NCBI GenBank assembly: GCA_034189655.1
Contig: JAXHUE010000009.1
Span: 1 to 60,223, forward strand
From: JAXHUE01 sp034189655
Lineage (GTDB): Bacteria; Chloroflexota; Dehalococcoidia; E44-bin15
Length of the DNA stretch: 60,223 bases
Direction: 5' to 3'
In this document: positions 23,315-32,432 of the stretch, one piece after another
Numbering within the stretch: the first letter of the stretch is position 1
Layout: each line of letters opens with the position of its first letter
Position numbers and translations under genes: made by a program
Notes under the pieces: model-generated
Told to the model about the DNA's origin: nothing
What the model saw: only the letters and a program-made list of their open reading frames with translations
The model's database searches: none

Positions 23315-24502
23315 TCACTCGTCCGCCCGGGGCGACCCGCCCGTCCTTCTTATGAGCAGGGCTATCGCCGCCGCCAGCAGGGCCAGCCCGGCAGTGGCGT
23401 AGAAGGCGGCATCCGTCCCCCCGAAGACATAAAACAGGCCGACCAGCGGCGGCCCGATGGTCTGTCCCAGCCTGAGCATGGTGGAATTTATCGACATGAA
23501 GGCGGCACGGTACTCAAGAGGGGCCAGGCCGGCCACCTGGGTCTGGATGCTGGGCATGTTCACCCCGTGGGCTATGCCGAAGATGAAGATGGGTACGAGG
23601 AGGAGCCACATACTGGGCATGAGGGGCACCATGGCCAGCGCCACGGCATACAAGATGAAGGCGAGCCTTATCAGCATGGTCTCGGACAGCCAGCCGGTGA
23701 TGCGTCCCAGCTGCGAGGCAACCGCTGCGGTGGTGAGCGCCATGAACGACATGATGAGGCCGCGGGAGAAGTCCGACGCCTGGAAGGAGTCGTACAGCAG
23801 GAGGGGCAGATAGGTGAGGTAGGCACCGTAGAGGATGACGAAGGTGAGCACACCGGCGGCGAACAGTGCCACCACCTTTCTGTTCTTCAGGTAGCCCCAT
23901 GTCCCTCCCAGGTACTCCTTGAGGCCCTCTCGGTTCCTGGGCTCGGGGTTGCGCAGCCTGGTGATGACCAGGATCCCTACCGGTATCGCGATCAGCGAGA
24001 GATAGAAGGGATAGAACCAGGCCAGCGCGGCGAGCGCCCCCCCGATGAGTGGGTAGGCAGCGGTGCCTACGTTCAGCACGCTGGCGTTTAGGCCCATCGC
24101 CGCGGCACGCTGCCTGCCGGCGTACATATCGCCGATGACGGTGGTATTGATGGAGCCCAGTGCCGCCCCCCCCACGCCCTGAAAGACACGCAGCGTCACG
24201 AGGGTATTGAAGTCCGGGGCCAGGGCACAGGCGGTGCCGGCGATGCCGAAGAGGAACAGCGACGGCACCAGTATGCGCTTCCGGCCGTACCTGTCGGCGA
24301 GCACGCCGAGGAAGGGTGCCAGCACCATGCCGGGGAAGGTGAAGGCCGTTATCAGCAGCCCCACCTGCAGGTCGGATATCCCCAGCGCGTCCCGGATGGT
24401 AGGGAGGGCGGGCGCGATGCTCGAGACCGCCAGCACCGCGGTGAGCGTGACCCCGAACACGATGAGCAGGTTGGGGTCGCGGTAGAGCTTCTCCCCTGCC
24501 AT
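23315..24502 (-). CDS. MFS transporter (DHA1-type)
   Basis: 395-residue major facilitator with 12 predicted helices. The loop 2-3 signature is GVLADRYGRKRIL, and GxxGAALGSINTTVIGDM follows in the fifth helix region. The style matches drug/metabolite exporters of the DHA1 group; substrate unknown. It is convergent with the LysR gene, has its own upstream region and does not look part of the selenium operon. The C-terminus ends in a short hydrophilic tail. Confidence 0.87.
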   Translation of the reverse strand: MAGEKLYRDPNLLIVFGVTLTAVLAVSSIAPALPTIRDALGISDLQVGLLITAFTFPGMVLAPFLGVLADRYGRKRILVPSLFLFGIAGTACALAPDFNTLVTLRVFQGVGGAALGSINTTVIGDMYAGRQRAAAMGLNASVLNVGTAAYPLIGGALAALAWFYPFYLSLIAIPVGILVITRLRNPEPRNREGLKEYLGGTWGYLKNRKVVALFAAGVLTFVILYGAYLTYLPLLLYDSFQASDFSRGLIMSFMALTTAAVASQLGRITGWLSETMLIRLAFILYAVALAMVPLMPSMWLLLVPIFIFGIAHGVNMPSIQTQVAGLAPLEYRAAFMSINSTMLRLGQTIGPPLVGLFYVFGGTDAAFYATAGLALLAAAIALLIRRTGGSPRADE

Positions 24503-24911
24503 TCCTAAAACCCGCTCATCGCTACACAGTACAGGGCAAGTGACATAGAGGCAACAAGTCTCCGCTACGAGGGTACACCCACCTTGCTTACGAAGGGGGC
24601 AGCCCCATTATAGCACAGCGGCACCGCCTGCGCTCGCCCTCCCACCACGGCCAGGGCGGTGACGGCAGGCATAGTCATCCTATGGCATATTTCGGCCAAA
24701 AGTTGTATCATAGCCCAATAGCGATGGCCTCGCTGATGAAGGATGCAGTGNNNNNNNNNNNNNNNNNNNNNNNNNNNNNNNNNNNNNNNNNNNNNNNNNN
24801 NNNNNNNNNNNNNNNNNNNNNNNNNNNNNNNNNNNNNNNNNNNNNNNNNNGTCATACCGCGCGAACAGGTAACGCCACCACCGCCACCATCTTCACCACA
24901 AAGGAGGACCT
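24503..24911. other. intergenic region containing the assembly gap
   Basis: No gene visible. The minus strand has an extended -10 (TGCTATAAT, 24607-24615) that could drive the MFS gene, without a clear -35. The N run splits the region; anything encoded there is lost. An AAAGGAGG ribosome site precedes 24912. Confidence 0.5.
24751..24850. other. assembly gap (100 N)
   Basis: Exactly 100 Ns, the usual placeholder for a gap of unknown length. The order and distance of the two sides are therefore not proven. Confidence 0.99.
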
Positions 24912-26114
24912 ATGACCGAGCAGGCACTTTCGCCGTACCGGGTACTGGACCTCACCCACTACATCGCCGGGCCGTACTGTACCTGGGTCATGGCAGCGCT
25001 GGGGGCAGAGGTGATCAAGGTGGAGAGACCGGGGGGAGGAGACGGGGCGAGGAGGATAGGCCCCTTCTTCCACGATGAGCCGCACCCGGAGAAGGGCGCC
25101 CTCTTCCTCTCCATCAACTCGGGGAAAAAGAGCATCACGCTGGACTTGAAGACAGAGACCGGGAAGAGGGTCGTGAGAGAGCTGGTGAAAGACGCCGACT
25201 GCCTGGTGGAGAGCTTCCGCCCCGGCGTGATGGCAGGCCTGGGGCTCTCGCACGAGGAGCTGCGAGAGATAAACCCCGGCCTGGTCATGACCTCGATATC
25301 GAGCTTCGGCCAGACCGGCCCCTACCGCGACTTCAAGGCCACCGAGCTCATCATCGAGGCCATCGGGGGGCTGGCCTACAGCCTCGGCGACTACGAGCGT
25401 GAGCCCATCAAGTTCGGCCTCACCCAGTCCCAGTACGACGCCGGCAAGGCGGCGGCCCTGTCCACCGTGATGGCACTCTTCTGCCGCCCCCAAGGTGGGC
25501 AGGGGCAGTACATCGACGTGCCCGTCGTGGAGAGTGCCACCTTCCCCATAGAGTCCCTCCAGATGGGGATGTACTTATATCTCGGCGGCGTCAACCGCAG
25601 GAGCCCCAAGTTCGGCGGCGCGGTCACCATGGACAAGTACCTGATGGCCAAGGACGGCTGGACGCTGCCCATCTTCTACGGCTACGTCGACTGGTACGAG
25701 TTCGCCCGCCTCATGGAGAGCGAGGAGCTGGCCAATCCCGAGTACGAGACCATGGAGGGACGCCTGTTCAAGAGCGCAGAGGTGGAGGAGCTCATGGCCC
25801 AGGCCATAAAGAAGTGGAACAAGCGGGAGATGTACCAGAAGGCCATGGACTGGCGCTTCGCCTGGGCGGTGGTGCAGACCCCCGACGAGGTGGTGAACTG
25901 CCCCCACCTCGCGGACAGGGGGTTCTTCGCCGAGGTGGACCACCCCGAGGTGGGCCCGCTTCGCTACCCCGGCCTGCCCTTCAAGCTCTCCGAGACCCCC
26001 TGGAGGCTGGGGCCGGCCCCGCTCCTCGGCGAGCACAACGCAGAGATATACGGGGGCAGGCTGGGCTACACCAGCGACGACCTGGTGAGGCTCAGGGAGA
26101 GAGGGATCATCTAG
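24912..26114 (+). CDS. class III CoA-transferase (CaiB/BaiF family) 1
   Basis: 400-residue family III CoA-transferase, which moves CoA between carboxylic acids via an aspartyl-CoA anhydride. The catalytic Asp is expected at 176 (QYDAGKAAA). Other signatures: VLDLTHYIAGPYCT at the N-terminus, SFRPGVMAGLGLS and SSFGQTGPYRD. The substrate pair is unknown. It is followed 30 bases later by a second, different family member, and the two may form a hetero-oligomer or act in sequence. Preceded by the assembly gap, so its promoter is not seen. Confidence 0.9.
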   Translation: MTEQALSPYRVLDLTHYIAGPYCTWVMAALGAEVIKVERPGGGDGARRIGPFFHDEPHPEKGALFLSINSGKKSITLDLKTETGKRVVRELVKDADCLVESFRPGVMAGLGLSHEELREINPGLVMTSISSFGQTGPYRDFKATELIIEAIGGLAYSLGDYEREPIKFGLTQSQYDAGKAAALSTVMALFCRPQGGQGQYIDVPVVESATFPIESLQMGMYLYLGGVNRRSPKFGGAVTMDKYLMAKDGWTLPIFYGYVDWYEFARLMESEELANPEYETMEGRLFKSAEVEELMAQAIKKWNKREMYQKAMDWRFAWAVVQTPDEVVNCPHLADRGFFAEVDHPEVGPLRYPGLPFKLSETPWRLGPAPLLGEHNAEIYGGRLGYTSDDLVRLRERGII

Positions 26115-26144
26115 CCCTTTACTTACTTAAAGGAGGACATCGCT

Positions 26145-27497
26145 ATGACCGAGCTTCCTCTCAACGGGGTGCGAGTAGTAGACCTGGGGACCGCCGCCAT
26201 CGGCCCCACCACCACCAGGTTCCTGGCCATGATGGGGGCGGAGGTGATCAAAATAGAGTCGCTGGAGCGCCTCGACACCGTGCGCTTCGGCAGCCACGCC
26301 GACGACATCGTCGAGGGCAGGTTCTGGGAGACCGGCGGGCGCCACATCTGGAGCGACGGCGCCAAGCTGTCCATCACCCTCGACTTCGAGAAACCGAGGG
26401 GCAGGGAGGTATTGAAGCGCCTGGTGAAGATAAGCGACGTGGTCGCGGAGAACTACAGCGCGCGGGTGCTCAAGAACCTCGGCCTCGACTATGAGTCGCT
26501 CAAAGAGATAAACCCAGGCATCATCATGGTGTCCATGCGGGCCTACGGCAGCTCCGGCCCGCGCATGAACGATATCGGGTACGGCTGGAGCCTGTGGGCC
26601 GAGACCGGCCTTGCCTACCTCACCGGCTATGCCGATGGCCCGCCCAAGGCCACCATCTCACCCTACCACGATTACTCCGGCGGGCTGTGGTCGGCCCTGG
26701 CCACCGTGGTGGCCCTCGACCACCGCCGCAGGAGCGGGGAAGGCCAGTGGGTAGACGTATCGATGTACGAGTGCGGCGTTCAGCAGAACGGGGTGGCGAT
26801 GCTGGACTACATCATGAACCAGCGGGTGCAGCAGCGGATGGGCAATCGCCACTCGTCCATCGCCCCCCAGGGGGTGTACCCCTGCCAGGGTGACAACAAG
26901 TGGGTGGCCATAAGCGTGACCTCCGACGAGGAGTGGCGCGCCCTGTGCCGTGCCATGGGAGACCCACCGTGGGCCCGGGACGAGCGCTTCGCCGACGTGC
27001 TGGGCCGGATAAGGCACCACGACGAGCTGGACCAGCGCATCGCCGAGTGGACGACCACCAGGGGCCACTACGAGGCCATGCACCTCCTCCAGGAGGCCGG
27101 CGTCCCTGCCGGGGCGCTGCTCAACTGCAAGGAGATACTGCTCGACCCCCACTTCAACGCGCGGGGCAAGTTCTACAAGGTACCGCAGGCCCAGGCAGAG
27201 GGCATGGAGCACCTGGGGACCCGCATCGTGCCCGGGCCCCAGTTCATCATGTCGCAGTCGCCGCCAAAGATGGAGCGCACCCACGTCCTGGGCGAGGACA
27301 ACGACTACGTGTTCCGCGAGCTCCTGGGGATGAGCGCCGAAGAGGTAGAGCAGCTCGTCGCCGAGGGGGTGACCGGCACCGAGCCCGCCATCGCCAGGAC
27401 ACCACTGGCCGCGGGCAAGTTCAACCCCCCGGTACGCCTCATGCTGGGGCAGCTCCACGAGTACGACGAGGACTACAAGGAGATACTGGGGCTCTGA
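26145..27497 (+). CDS. class III CoA-transferase (CaiB/BaiF family) 2
   Basis: 450-residue family III CoA-transferase. Signatures VVDLGTAAIGPTTTRFLAMM, ENYSARVLKNLGLDY and RAYGSSGPRMND, with the catalytic Asp at about 176 in SPYHDYSGGLWSA. Longer than gene 1 and clearly divergent from it. AAAGGAGG precedes its ATG. It lies between the first CoA-transferase and an ABC exporter in the same direction. Pairs of such enzymes activate aromatic acids in anaerobes (for example succinyl-CoA:benzylsuccinate transferase), but no substrate can be fixed here. Confidence 0.9.
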   Translation: MTELPLNGVRVVDLGTAAIGPTTTRFLAMMGAEVIKIESLERLDTVRFGSHADDIVEGRFWETGGRHIWSDGAKLSITLDFEKPRGREVLKRLVKISDVVAENYSARVLKNLGLDYESLKEINPGIIMVSMRAYGSSGPRMNDIGYGWSLWAETGLAYLTGYADGPPKATISPYHDYSGGLWSALATVVALDHRRRSGEGQWVDVSMYECGVQQNGVAMLDYIMNQRVQQRMGNRHSSIAPQGVYPCQGDNKWVAISVTSDEEWRALCRAMGDPPWARDERFADVLGRIRHHDELDQRIAEWTTTRGHYEAMHLLQEAGVPAGALLNCKEILLDPHFNARGKFYKVPQAQAEGMEHLGTRIVPGPQFIMSQSPPKMERTHVLGEDNDYVFRELLGMSAEEVEQLVAEGVTGTEPAIARTPLAAGKFNPPVRLMLGQLHEYDEDYKEILGL

Positions 27498-27546
27498 GCG
27501 GACCGGGCACGGAGAGAGAGCTCAACGGAGAGTGGGGGAAGGCCAT

Positions 27547-28539
27547 TTGAGCATAATAGAGGTAAGAGACCTGCAAAAGAGGTTCGGGTCACTGGCGGCG
27601 GTAGACGACATCAGCTTCGACGTGGAGGAAGGCGAGGTCTTTGGCTTCCTGGGGCCCAACGGGGCGGGCAAGACCACCACCATCAACATCCTGTGCACCC
27701 TGATGAGGCCTACGGCGGGCACGGCCCAGGTGAATGGCTTCGACGTGGAGCGGCACTCCACGCAGGTGCGCCGCTCCATCGGGCTGGTGTTCCAGGACCC
27801 GGCCCTGGACGTGAGGCTCTCTGCCATGCAGAACATGGAGTTCCACGCCTTCGTCTACAACGTGCCGCGGGCGGTGAGGGCCAAGCGGATCGAGGAGATG
27901 CTGCGCATGGTGGAGCTGTGGGAGCGGCGCAAGGACGAGGTGCGGACATACTCAGGGGGCATGAGGAGACGCCTGGAGATCGCCCGCGGCCTGGTGCACT
28001 ACCCCAGGGTGCTCTTCCTCGACGAGCCCACCCTGGGGCTCGACCCGCAGACCCGTCACCACATATGGGACTACATAATGGACTTGAGGAAGCGGGAGAA
28101 CATCACCATCTTCCTCACCACGCACTACATGGACGAGGCCGAGATCGCCGACCGCATCGCCATCATCGACTACGGCAAGATCATCGCACTGGACACGCCT
28201 GAGCACTTGAAGAGGATGGTGGGCGGCGACATCGTCACCTTGAAACCGGACGACGTCGAGGCGGCGATGGCAGAGCTTGGCGAGAAGTTCGGCATAGAGG
28301 CACGTCAGGACAAGGAGGGCATCTTCTTCGAGATCGAGAACGGCGACGAGTTCATCCCCACCTTGCTAAACGGCCTCGATACCACCATTCACAGCATCAG
28401 CCTGCGCCGCCCCACGCTGGACGACGTCTTCTTGAAGGTCACCGGCCACGAGATACGGGAAGAGGCCGGGGGAGAGGCGGCGATGAGGCGGGAGTGGACC
28501 ATGCGCCAGGCGCAGGGCAGAGCGGGGCGGTTCCGATGA
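27547..28539 (+). CDS. ABC transporter ATP-binding protein (DrrA-like)
   Basis: About 330 residues. Walker A GPNGAGKTT near 36, signature TYSGGMRRRLEIARGL, Walker B RVLFLDEPTLGLDP and the H-loop TTHYMDEAE; the C-terminal extension carries a DrrA-like domain. It energises the ABC-2 permease encoded next, with which it overlaps by four bases. The start is uncertain: TTG 27547 (MSIIEVRDLQKRF) has GGGGGAAGG upstream and fits the family; GTG 27532 is the alternative. Likely exports a lipophilic compound or lipid. Confidence 0.9.
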   Translation: MSIIEVRDLQKRFGSLAAVDDISFDVEEGEVFGFLGPNGAGKTTTINILCTLMRPTAGTAQVNGFDVERHSTQVRRSIGLVFQDPALDVRLSAMQNMEFHAFVYNVPRAVRAKRIEEMLRMVELWERRKDEVRTYSGGMRRRLEIARGLVHYPRVLFLDEPTLGLDPQTRHHIWDYIMDLRKRENITIFLTTHYMDEAEIADRIAIIDYGKIIALDTPEHLKRMVGGDIVTLKPDDVEAAMAELGEKFGIEARQDKEGIFFEIENGDEFIPTLLNGLDTTIHSISLRRPTLDDVFLKVTGHEIREEAGGEAAMRREWTMRQAQGRAGRFR

Positions 28540-29330
28540 GCAACGTCATGGCGATATACATCATCTGGTATCGTGACATCCTGCGCTTCTGGAGAGACCG
28601 TGCCCGGCTGTTCACCAGCTTCATCCAGCCCTTCCTCTTCCTGGTCATCTTCGGCACCGGCCTGTCCGCGAGCATGCGCTTCGCCGCCCCCGACACCGGG
28701 TTCGACGCCATCCAGTTCATGTTCCCGGGCATCATCGCCATGGTGGTGCTGTTCACCGCCATCATGTCCGGGGTGTCGATCGTGTGGGACCGCGAGTTCG
28801 GCTTCTTAAAGGAGGTGCTGGTGGCACCGGTGAGCCGCAGCGCGGTGGCCTTGGGGAAGGTGCTGGGCGGCGGCACCATCGCGGTGATACAGGGCCTGGT
28901 GATGCTGGTGTTCATACCCTTCGCCCACGTGAGCCTCTCGGTATCCAGCGTGTTCCTGCTCATCGCCCTGATGCTGGTCACCGCCTTCTCTCTTACCGCC
29001 ATGGGGATACTCATCGCCTCGCGGATACGCACCATGGAGTCGTTCCAGGTGGTGATGCAGCTCCTCCTGTTCCCCATGCTGTTCATCTCGCCGGCGTTCT
29101 TCCCGGTACAGAGCATGCCGGCATGGCTTAAGACCGCGGTCCTGTTCAACCCGATAAGCTATGCCATCGATGCCATGCGCCAGGCAGTGCTGGGCGCGGA
29201 GTACACCGCCTCGTTAGGCCTTGAGATCGCGGGGCACCAGTTGTCCATCGCCCTGGACGTCCTGCTGGTGGCCCTCTTCGGCGTGCTGATGGTAGTCCTC
29301 GCGGTGCGCTCCTTCAGCTCCCAGGAGTAG
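28536..29330 (+). CDS. ABC-2 type permease (DrrB-like)
   Basis: 264-residue membrane subunit with six predicted helices of the ABC-2 exporter type. The loop after the second helix, WDREFGFLKEVLVAPVSR, is the family signature. ATG 28536 overlaps the ATPase stop (ATGA). Together the pair makes a half-size exporter; cargo unknown. Confidence 0.9.
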   Translation: MSNVMAIYIIWYRDILRFWRDRARLFTSFIQPFLFLVIFGTGLSASMRFAAPDTGFDAIQFMFPGIIAMVVLFTAIMSGVSIVWDREFGFLKEVLVAPVSRSAVALGKVLGGGTIAVIQGLVMLVFIPFAHVSLSVSSVFLLIALMLVTAFSLTAMGILIASRIRTMESFQVVMQLLLFPMLFISPAFFPVQSMPAWLKTAVLFNPISYAIDAMRQAVLGAEYTASLGLEIAGHQLSIALDVLLVALFGVLMVVLAVRSFSSQE

Positions 29331-29358
29331 CCCGCAGCGCACCGCGGCCGATGGGCCA

Positions 29359-29387
29359 TTCACAAACGCCGCGTACTACGCTACAAT
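29359..29387 (+). promoter_or_regulatory. promoter of the thiolase gene at 29462
   Basis: TTCACA (29359-29364), 17-base spacer, TACAAT (29382-29387), about 75 bases upstream of the start. Confidence 0.6.
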
Positions 29388-29461
29388 GTTGGGTGCGCGC
29401 GAGGAAGACATAGAGGTGCGACCATCCATGTCACTCTAGCCCATGAAAGGAGATGGTGCCG

Positions 29462-30670
29462 ATGGAAGAGGTAGTGATAGTCGATTACTTGCGCAGTGCC
29501 TTCTCCCGGTCACGGCCACGGGAGCCGGAGCGGGACGTCTTCAACAGCCTGCGCATGGACGATGTCTGTGCCCATCTGATCAAGGAGCTCATCAAGAGGA
29601 CGGGTATCAAGGCGGAGGAGATTGGCGACGTCATCGTCGGGACGGCGATGCCCATGGGGGAGCAGTGGCTCTACGGGGGCAGGGGGGTCACCTTCCTCGC
29701 CGGGCTTCCGGTCAACGTCCCCTCCCAGCACAGCGACCGCCAGTGCGCCTCGGCGATGTCGGCGGTGCACCAGGGTGCCATGGAGATCATGCTTGGCTAC
29801 TCCGACATCGTCATCGCCGGCGGCATCGAGCACATGACCCACAACCCAATGCCCGGACCCGGCATAGAGTCCAGCCGCATCATGGTGACGCCCAACCCCC
29901 GTTTCTTCTCCGACCCAGAGCTGGGCAAATACGACATGATGACCAGCATGAACATGGGGCTCACCGCGGAGAAGCTGTTCGGCCAGACCCGTTTCACCCG
30001 CGACGACATGGACCGCTGGTCGCTGCGGAGCCACCAACTGGCGGCCAAGGCCCTGGAGGACGGCTTCTTGCAGGGGGAGATCCTGCCCATCGAGGTGCAG
30101 ATGGCGGACGGCACAAAGCGGGTCGTCGACCGCGACCTCTCGATCCGGGCCGATACCACGCTTGAGGCCCTCGCCGAGCTCCAGCCCTCGTTCAGCCCGG
30201 AGGGTGCCATCACGGCGGGGAACTCCTCGCCGCTCAATGCCGGCGCCACCGCGCTGGTGCTGATGTCAAAGAGCAGGGCCACGGCATACAACCTAAAGCC
30301 CATGGCCAAGATAGTCTCCATGGGATGGGCCGGCGTCGACCCCACCATCATGGGCACCGGCCCGGTACCGGCGAGCAAGATGGCCTTAAAGCACGCCGGG
30401 CTGGAGGTGAAGGACATCGACTTCTGGGAGATCAACGAGGCCTTTGCCATCGTAGCCATATACGCAATGAAGGAGCTGGGCATCGACCCCGACAGGGTCA
30501 ACGTCAAGGGCGGTGCCGTGGCCATCGGGCACCCCCTGGGGGCATCGGGAACGCGGCTCGTCGGGACGCTGGCCCGCACCTTGAACGTTGAGGGCGGCAC
30601 CTACGGCGTGGCCACACTCTGCGTCGGCGGTGGGCAGGGCGCGGCAACCGTGCTCCAGCGGGAGCAGTAG
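29462..30670 (+). CDS. acetyl-CoA C-acyltransferase (thiolase)
   Basis: 402-residue degradative/biosynthetic thiolase. Catalytic Cys95 in SDRQCASAMSAVHQ, His in WEINEAFAI and GHPLGASGTR, and the second Cys in TLCVGGGQGAA are all present, so the full reaction (cleavage of 3-ketoacyl-CoA or condensation of acetyl-CoA) is expected. ATG 29462 is preferred because AAAGGAG lies nine bases upstream; ATG 29453 abuts that site. Monocistronic, convergent with a nitroreductase. Confidence 0.92.
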   Translation: MEEVVIVDYLRSAFSRSRPREPERDVFNSLRMDDVCAHLIKELIKRTGIKAEEIGDVIVGTAMPMGEQWLYGGRGVTFLAGLPVNVPSQHSDRQCASAMSAVHQGAMEIMLGYSDIVIAGGIEHMTHNPMPGPGIESSRIMVTPNPRFFSDPELGKYDMMTSMNMGLTAEKLFGQTRFTRDDMDRWSLRSHQLAAKALEDGFLQGEILPIEVQMADGTKRVVDRDLSIRADTTLEALAELQPSFSPEGAITAGNSSPLNAGATALVLMSKSRATAYNLKPMAKIVSMGWAGVDPTIMGTGPVPASKMALKHAGLEVKDIDFWEINEAFAIVAIYAMKELGIDPDRVNVKGGAVAIGHPLGASGTRLVGTLARTLNVEGGTYGVATLCVGGGQGAATVLQREQ

Positions 30671-30781
30671 CCCGTAGGACGATACTGGCAGAGGCAGCGC
30701 TGTACCAGAAGAGACCTATCAGGGCGGGTGCACAGACGGTAGTGCCCCGACTATGCGGCGTGGGGCCAGTGCCCTCCGCGG

Positions 30782-31330
30782 CTAGCGCTGGCCGTACCTC
30801 TCGTTGAACACGATCTCGTCCAGCCCCTTGCGCTCCGGCGCCGATGGCTGCTCATCAGGGTATCCCAGGGGGGTGAGCTCTACCACCCTCACCCCCTCCG
30901 GCACACCGAGTATCTCCTCTATTCGCTTTGCGTCCATGAGGCTCACGTGGACTGTGCTCAGCCCCAGCTCGTAGGCCGCGAGCACCAGGTTCTGCATGGC
31001 CAGCGCCACATCGAACATGAACCAGTCGCCCTTGTCGGTGGCGGCCTCACCTTTGTAGAAGCCGGAGCGACCCATCTCGGCACAGGCCACGACGACTACG
31101 GGGGCGTTTCTCACGGCATCGGTGGACGGGTTCCTCGGCCGCAGGGCCTCTGCGATGCGGGCCTTGGTCTCGGGCTCCCTCACCACGACGAAGCGTGCGC
31201 ACTGGGTGTTGGCCCACGAGGGGGCCCAGCGAGCGGCCTCCAGGACTGCCTCTATCGTCTCGTCATTCACCGGGTCGGGCCGGTACTTGCGTACACTTCG
31301 TCGGCCTTTAATGGCCTCCATAACGTTCAT
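30782..31330 (-). CDS. nitroreductase family FMN protein
   Basis: 182-residue flavin-binding protein. MNVMEAIKGRRSVRKY holds the FMN-phosphate Arg/Ser residues of the family; LEAARWAPSWANTQ and the C-terminal GYPDEQP segment also fit. Such proteins reduce nitroaromatics, quinones or enoates, but physiological substrates vary. ATG 31330 has AGGAGGAG upstream; the N-terminal in-frame extension to 31432 is not conserved. Divergent from the selenoprotein. Confidence 0.87.
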   Translation of the reverse strand: MNVMEAIKGRRSVRKYRPDPVNDETIEAVLEAARWAPSWANTQCARFVVVREPETKARIAEALRPRNPSTDAVRNAPVVVVACAEMGRSGFYKGEAATDKGDWFMFDVALAMQNLVLAAYELGLSTVHVSLMDAKRIEEILGVPEGVRVVELTPLGYPDEQPSAPERKGLDEIVFNERYGQR

Positions 31331-31402
31331 AAGCTCTCCTCCTGGCATATCCAGCGGCCCGCGGCGATATCTGCCGCCGTTGCCTTTCCGGGCCTGACCT
31401 GT

Positions 31403-31432
31403 AGCATACCACCATCGCTCACCCCCTATCAA
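31403..31432 (-). promoter_or_regulatory. candidate promoter of the nitroreductase
   Basis: Minus strand: TTGATA (31427-31432), 18-base spacer, TATGCT (31403-31408), about 73 bases upstream of the ATG. Confidence 0.45.
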
Positions 31433-31525
31433 GCGCCGGCCGGGGGCCCTTTACCTCTTTGAGATAAGCTGGTACCATGGTGGCGAGAGCACGGCGACCG
31501 TGTGACGCGAGAGAGGAGGAGCGCA

Positions 31526-32311
31526 ATGTCTCCAGTGCAATACGTAGAGCAGACCCGTGCCTTTTTCGGGGCACAGGGTTTCCCCCCTTATGAGTGGACG
31601 GTGAATGGGGCCCCACCCTTCACCCCCTTAACGAAGAGGCTCTCCGAGTGCCGGGTAGCCATGTTTAGCATGGGGGGCATCTACATCAAGGACTCGCAGC
31701 CCCCCTTCAATCCAGAGAAGAACGACCTTACCATACGCGAGATACCCAGGGACATAGATGTGGCCCGGCTGGCCATCAGCCACGACTACTACGACCACAG
31801 CAACGCAGATCGTGACATAAACTGCGTCTTCCCCGTCGAGCGCATGCGGGAGCTGGAGGCCGAGGGATACATCGGAGAGCTGGCCCCGATGTGCTACACC
31901 GCGATGGGGCGCATCTTCCGCCGCACCGCCCTGATGGGCGAGATGGCGCCGGACATCCTGCGCAGGCTCGAAGAGGGCGGCGTGGACGTATTCCTCCTGG
32001 TGCCTGCCTGACCGCTCTGCCATCAGTCCGTGGGGCTGATCGCGAGGGTGGTGGAGGAAGGGGGCATCCCCACCACCTCCATAAGCTCGGCGCGAGATGT
32101 CACCGAGATGGTGAAGCCGCCGCGCTCGGTGTTCCTCAACTTCCCCCTGGGGCACACCATCGGCAAGCCCTTCGACCGCGAGCTCCAGATAAGTATCCTG
32201 AAGCACGCCTTCGAGGCACTCCAGTCCATCGCAGAGCCAGGGGCGATAGTAGACCTGCCCTACGTGTGGGACGCAAACGACGATAGCTGGGAGCAGGAGG
32301 CGCTCGCCTAG
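31526..32311 (+). CDS. GrdB/PrdB-family selenoprotein with in-frame TGA (Sec162)
   Basis: A 261-residue protein of the glycine/sarcosine/betaine/D-proline reductase selenoprotein B family, interrupted by a single TGA at 32009-32011. Upstream of it the protein (161 residues) is complete for the family, with MSPVQYVEQTRAFF, FSMGGIYIKDSQPPF and FPVERMRELEAEG. Downstream, in the same frame, the family sequence continues without a gap: SVGLIARVVEEGGIPTTSIS and LNFPLGHTIGKPFD, ending at 32311. The TGA lies in VPA-U-PLCHQ, giving a UxxC redox motif (Sec162, Cys165). ATG 31526 has AGGAGG six bases upstream; GTG 31502 is less likely. A stem-loop sits right behind the TGA. Read as two fragments it would look like a truncated gene. 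The selenium operon at 19533-22259 supports Sec insertion. Reductive cleavage of a C-N or C-S bond is likely; substrate unknown. Confidence 0.88.
32015..32046 (+). promoter_or_regulatory. candidate bacterial SECIS element
   Basis: Begins 3 bases after the TGA. CTC(32015-32017)/GAG(32044-32046), a bulged U, GC/GC, a C-C mismatch and ATCAG/CTGAT (32022-32026 with 32036-32040) close a 9-base loop, UCCGUGGGG, containing GU. The distance of 15 bases from TGA to the loop is close to that in known bacterial SECIS hairpins. Confidence 0.55.
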
Positions 32312-32357
32312 GGCGCCGGCTGCGGCGTGCGCCTGCCACCTGCGGGTCGCGGCGATG

Positions 32358-32386
32358 TTGCCACCGGCACCGCGGGGTGCTAGAAT
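32358..32386 (+). promoter_or_regulatory. promoter of aglB
   Basis: TTGCCA (32358-32363), 17-base spacer, TAGAAT (32381-32386). Initiation near 32393 supports ATG 32433 and rules out the upstream in-frame start at 32355. Confidence 0.6.
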
Positions 32387-32432
32387 AAGGAACCGCTATA
32401 CGCCGCTCATCGCGATTCGAGTATGGTCTGGC

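Noticed and set aside
24565..24915. Open frames running through the N gap
   Set aside because: They consist mostly of unknown bases and have no supporting sequence.
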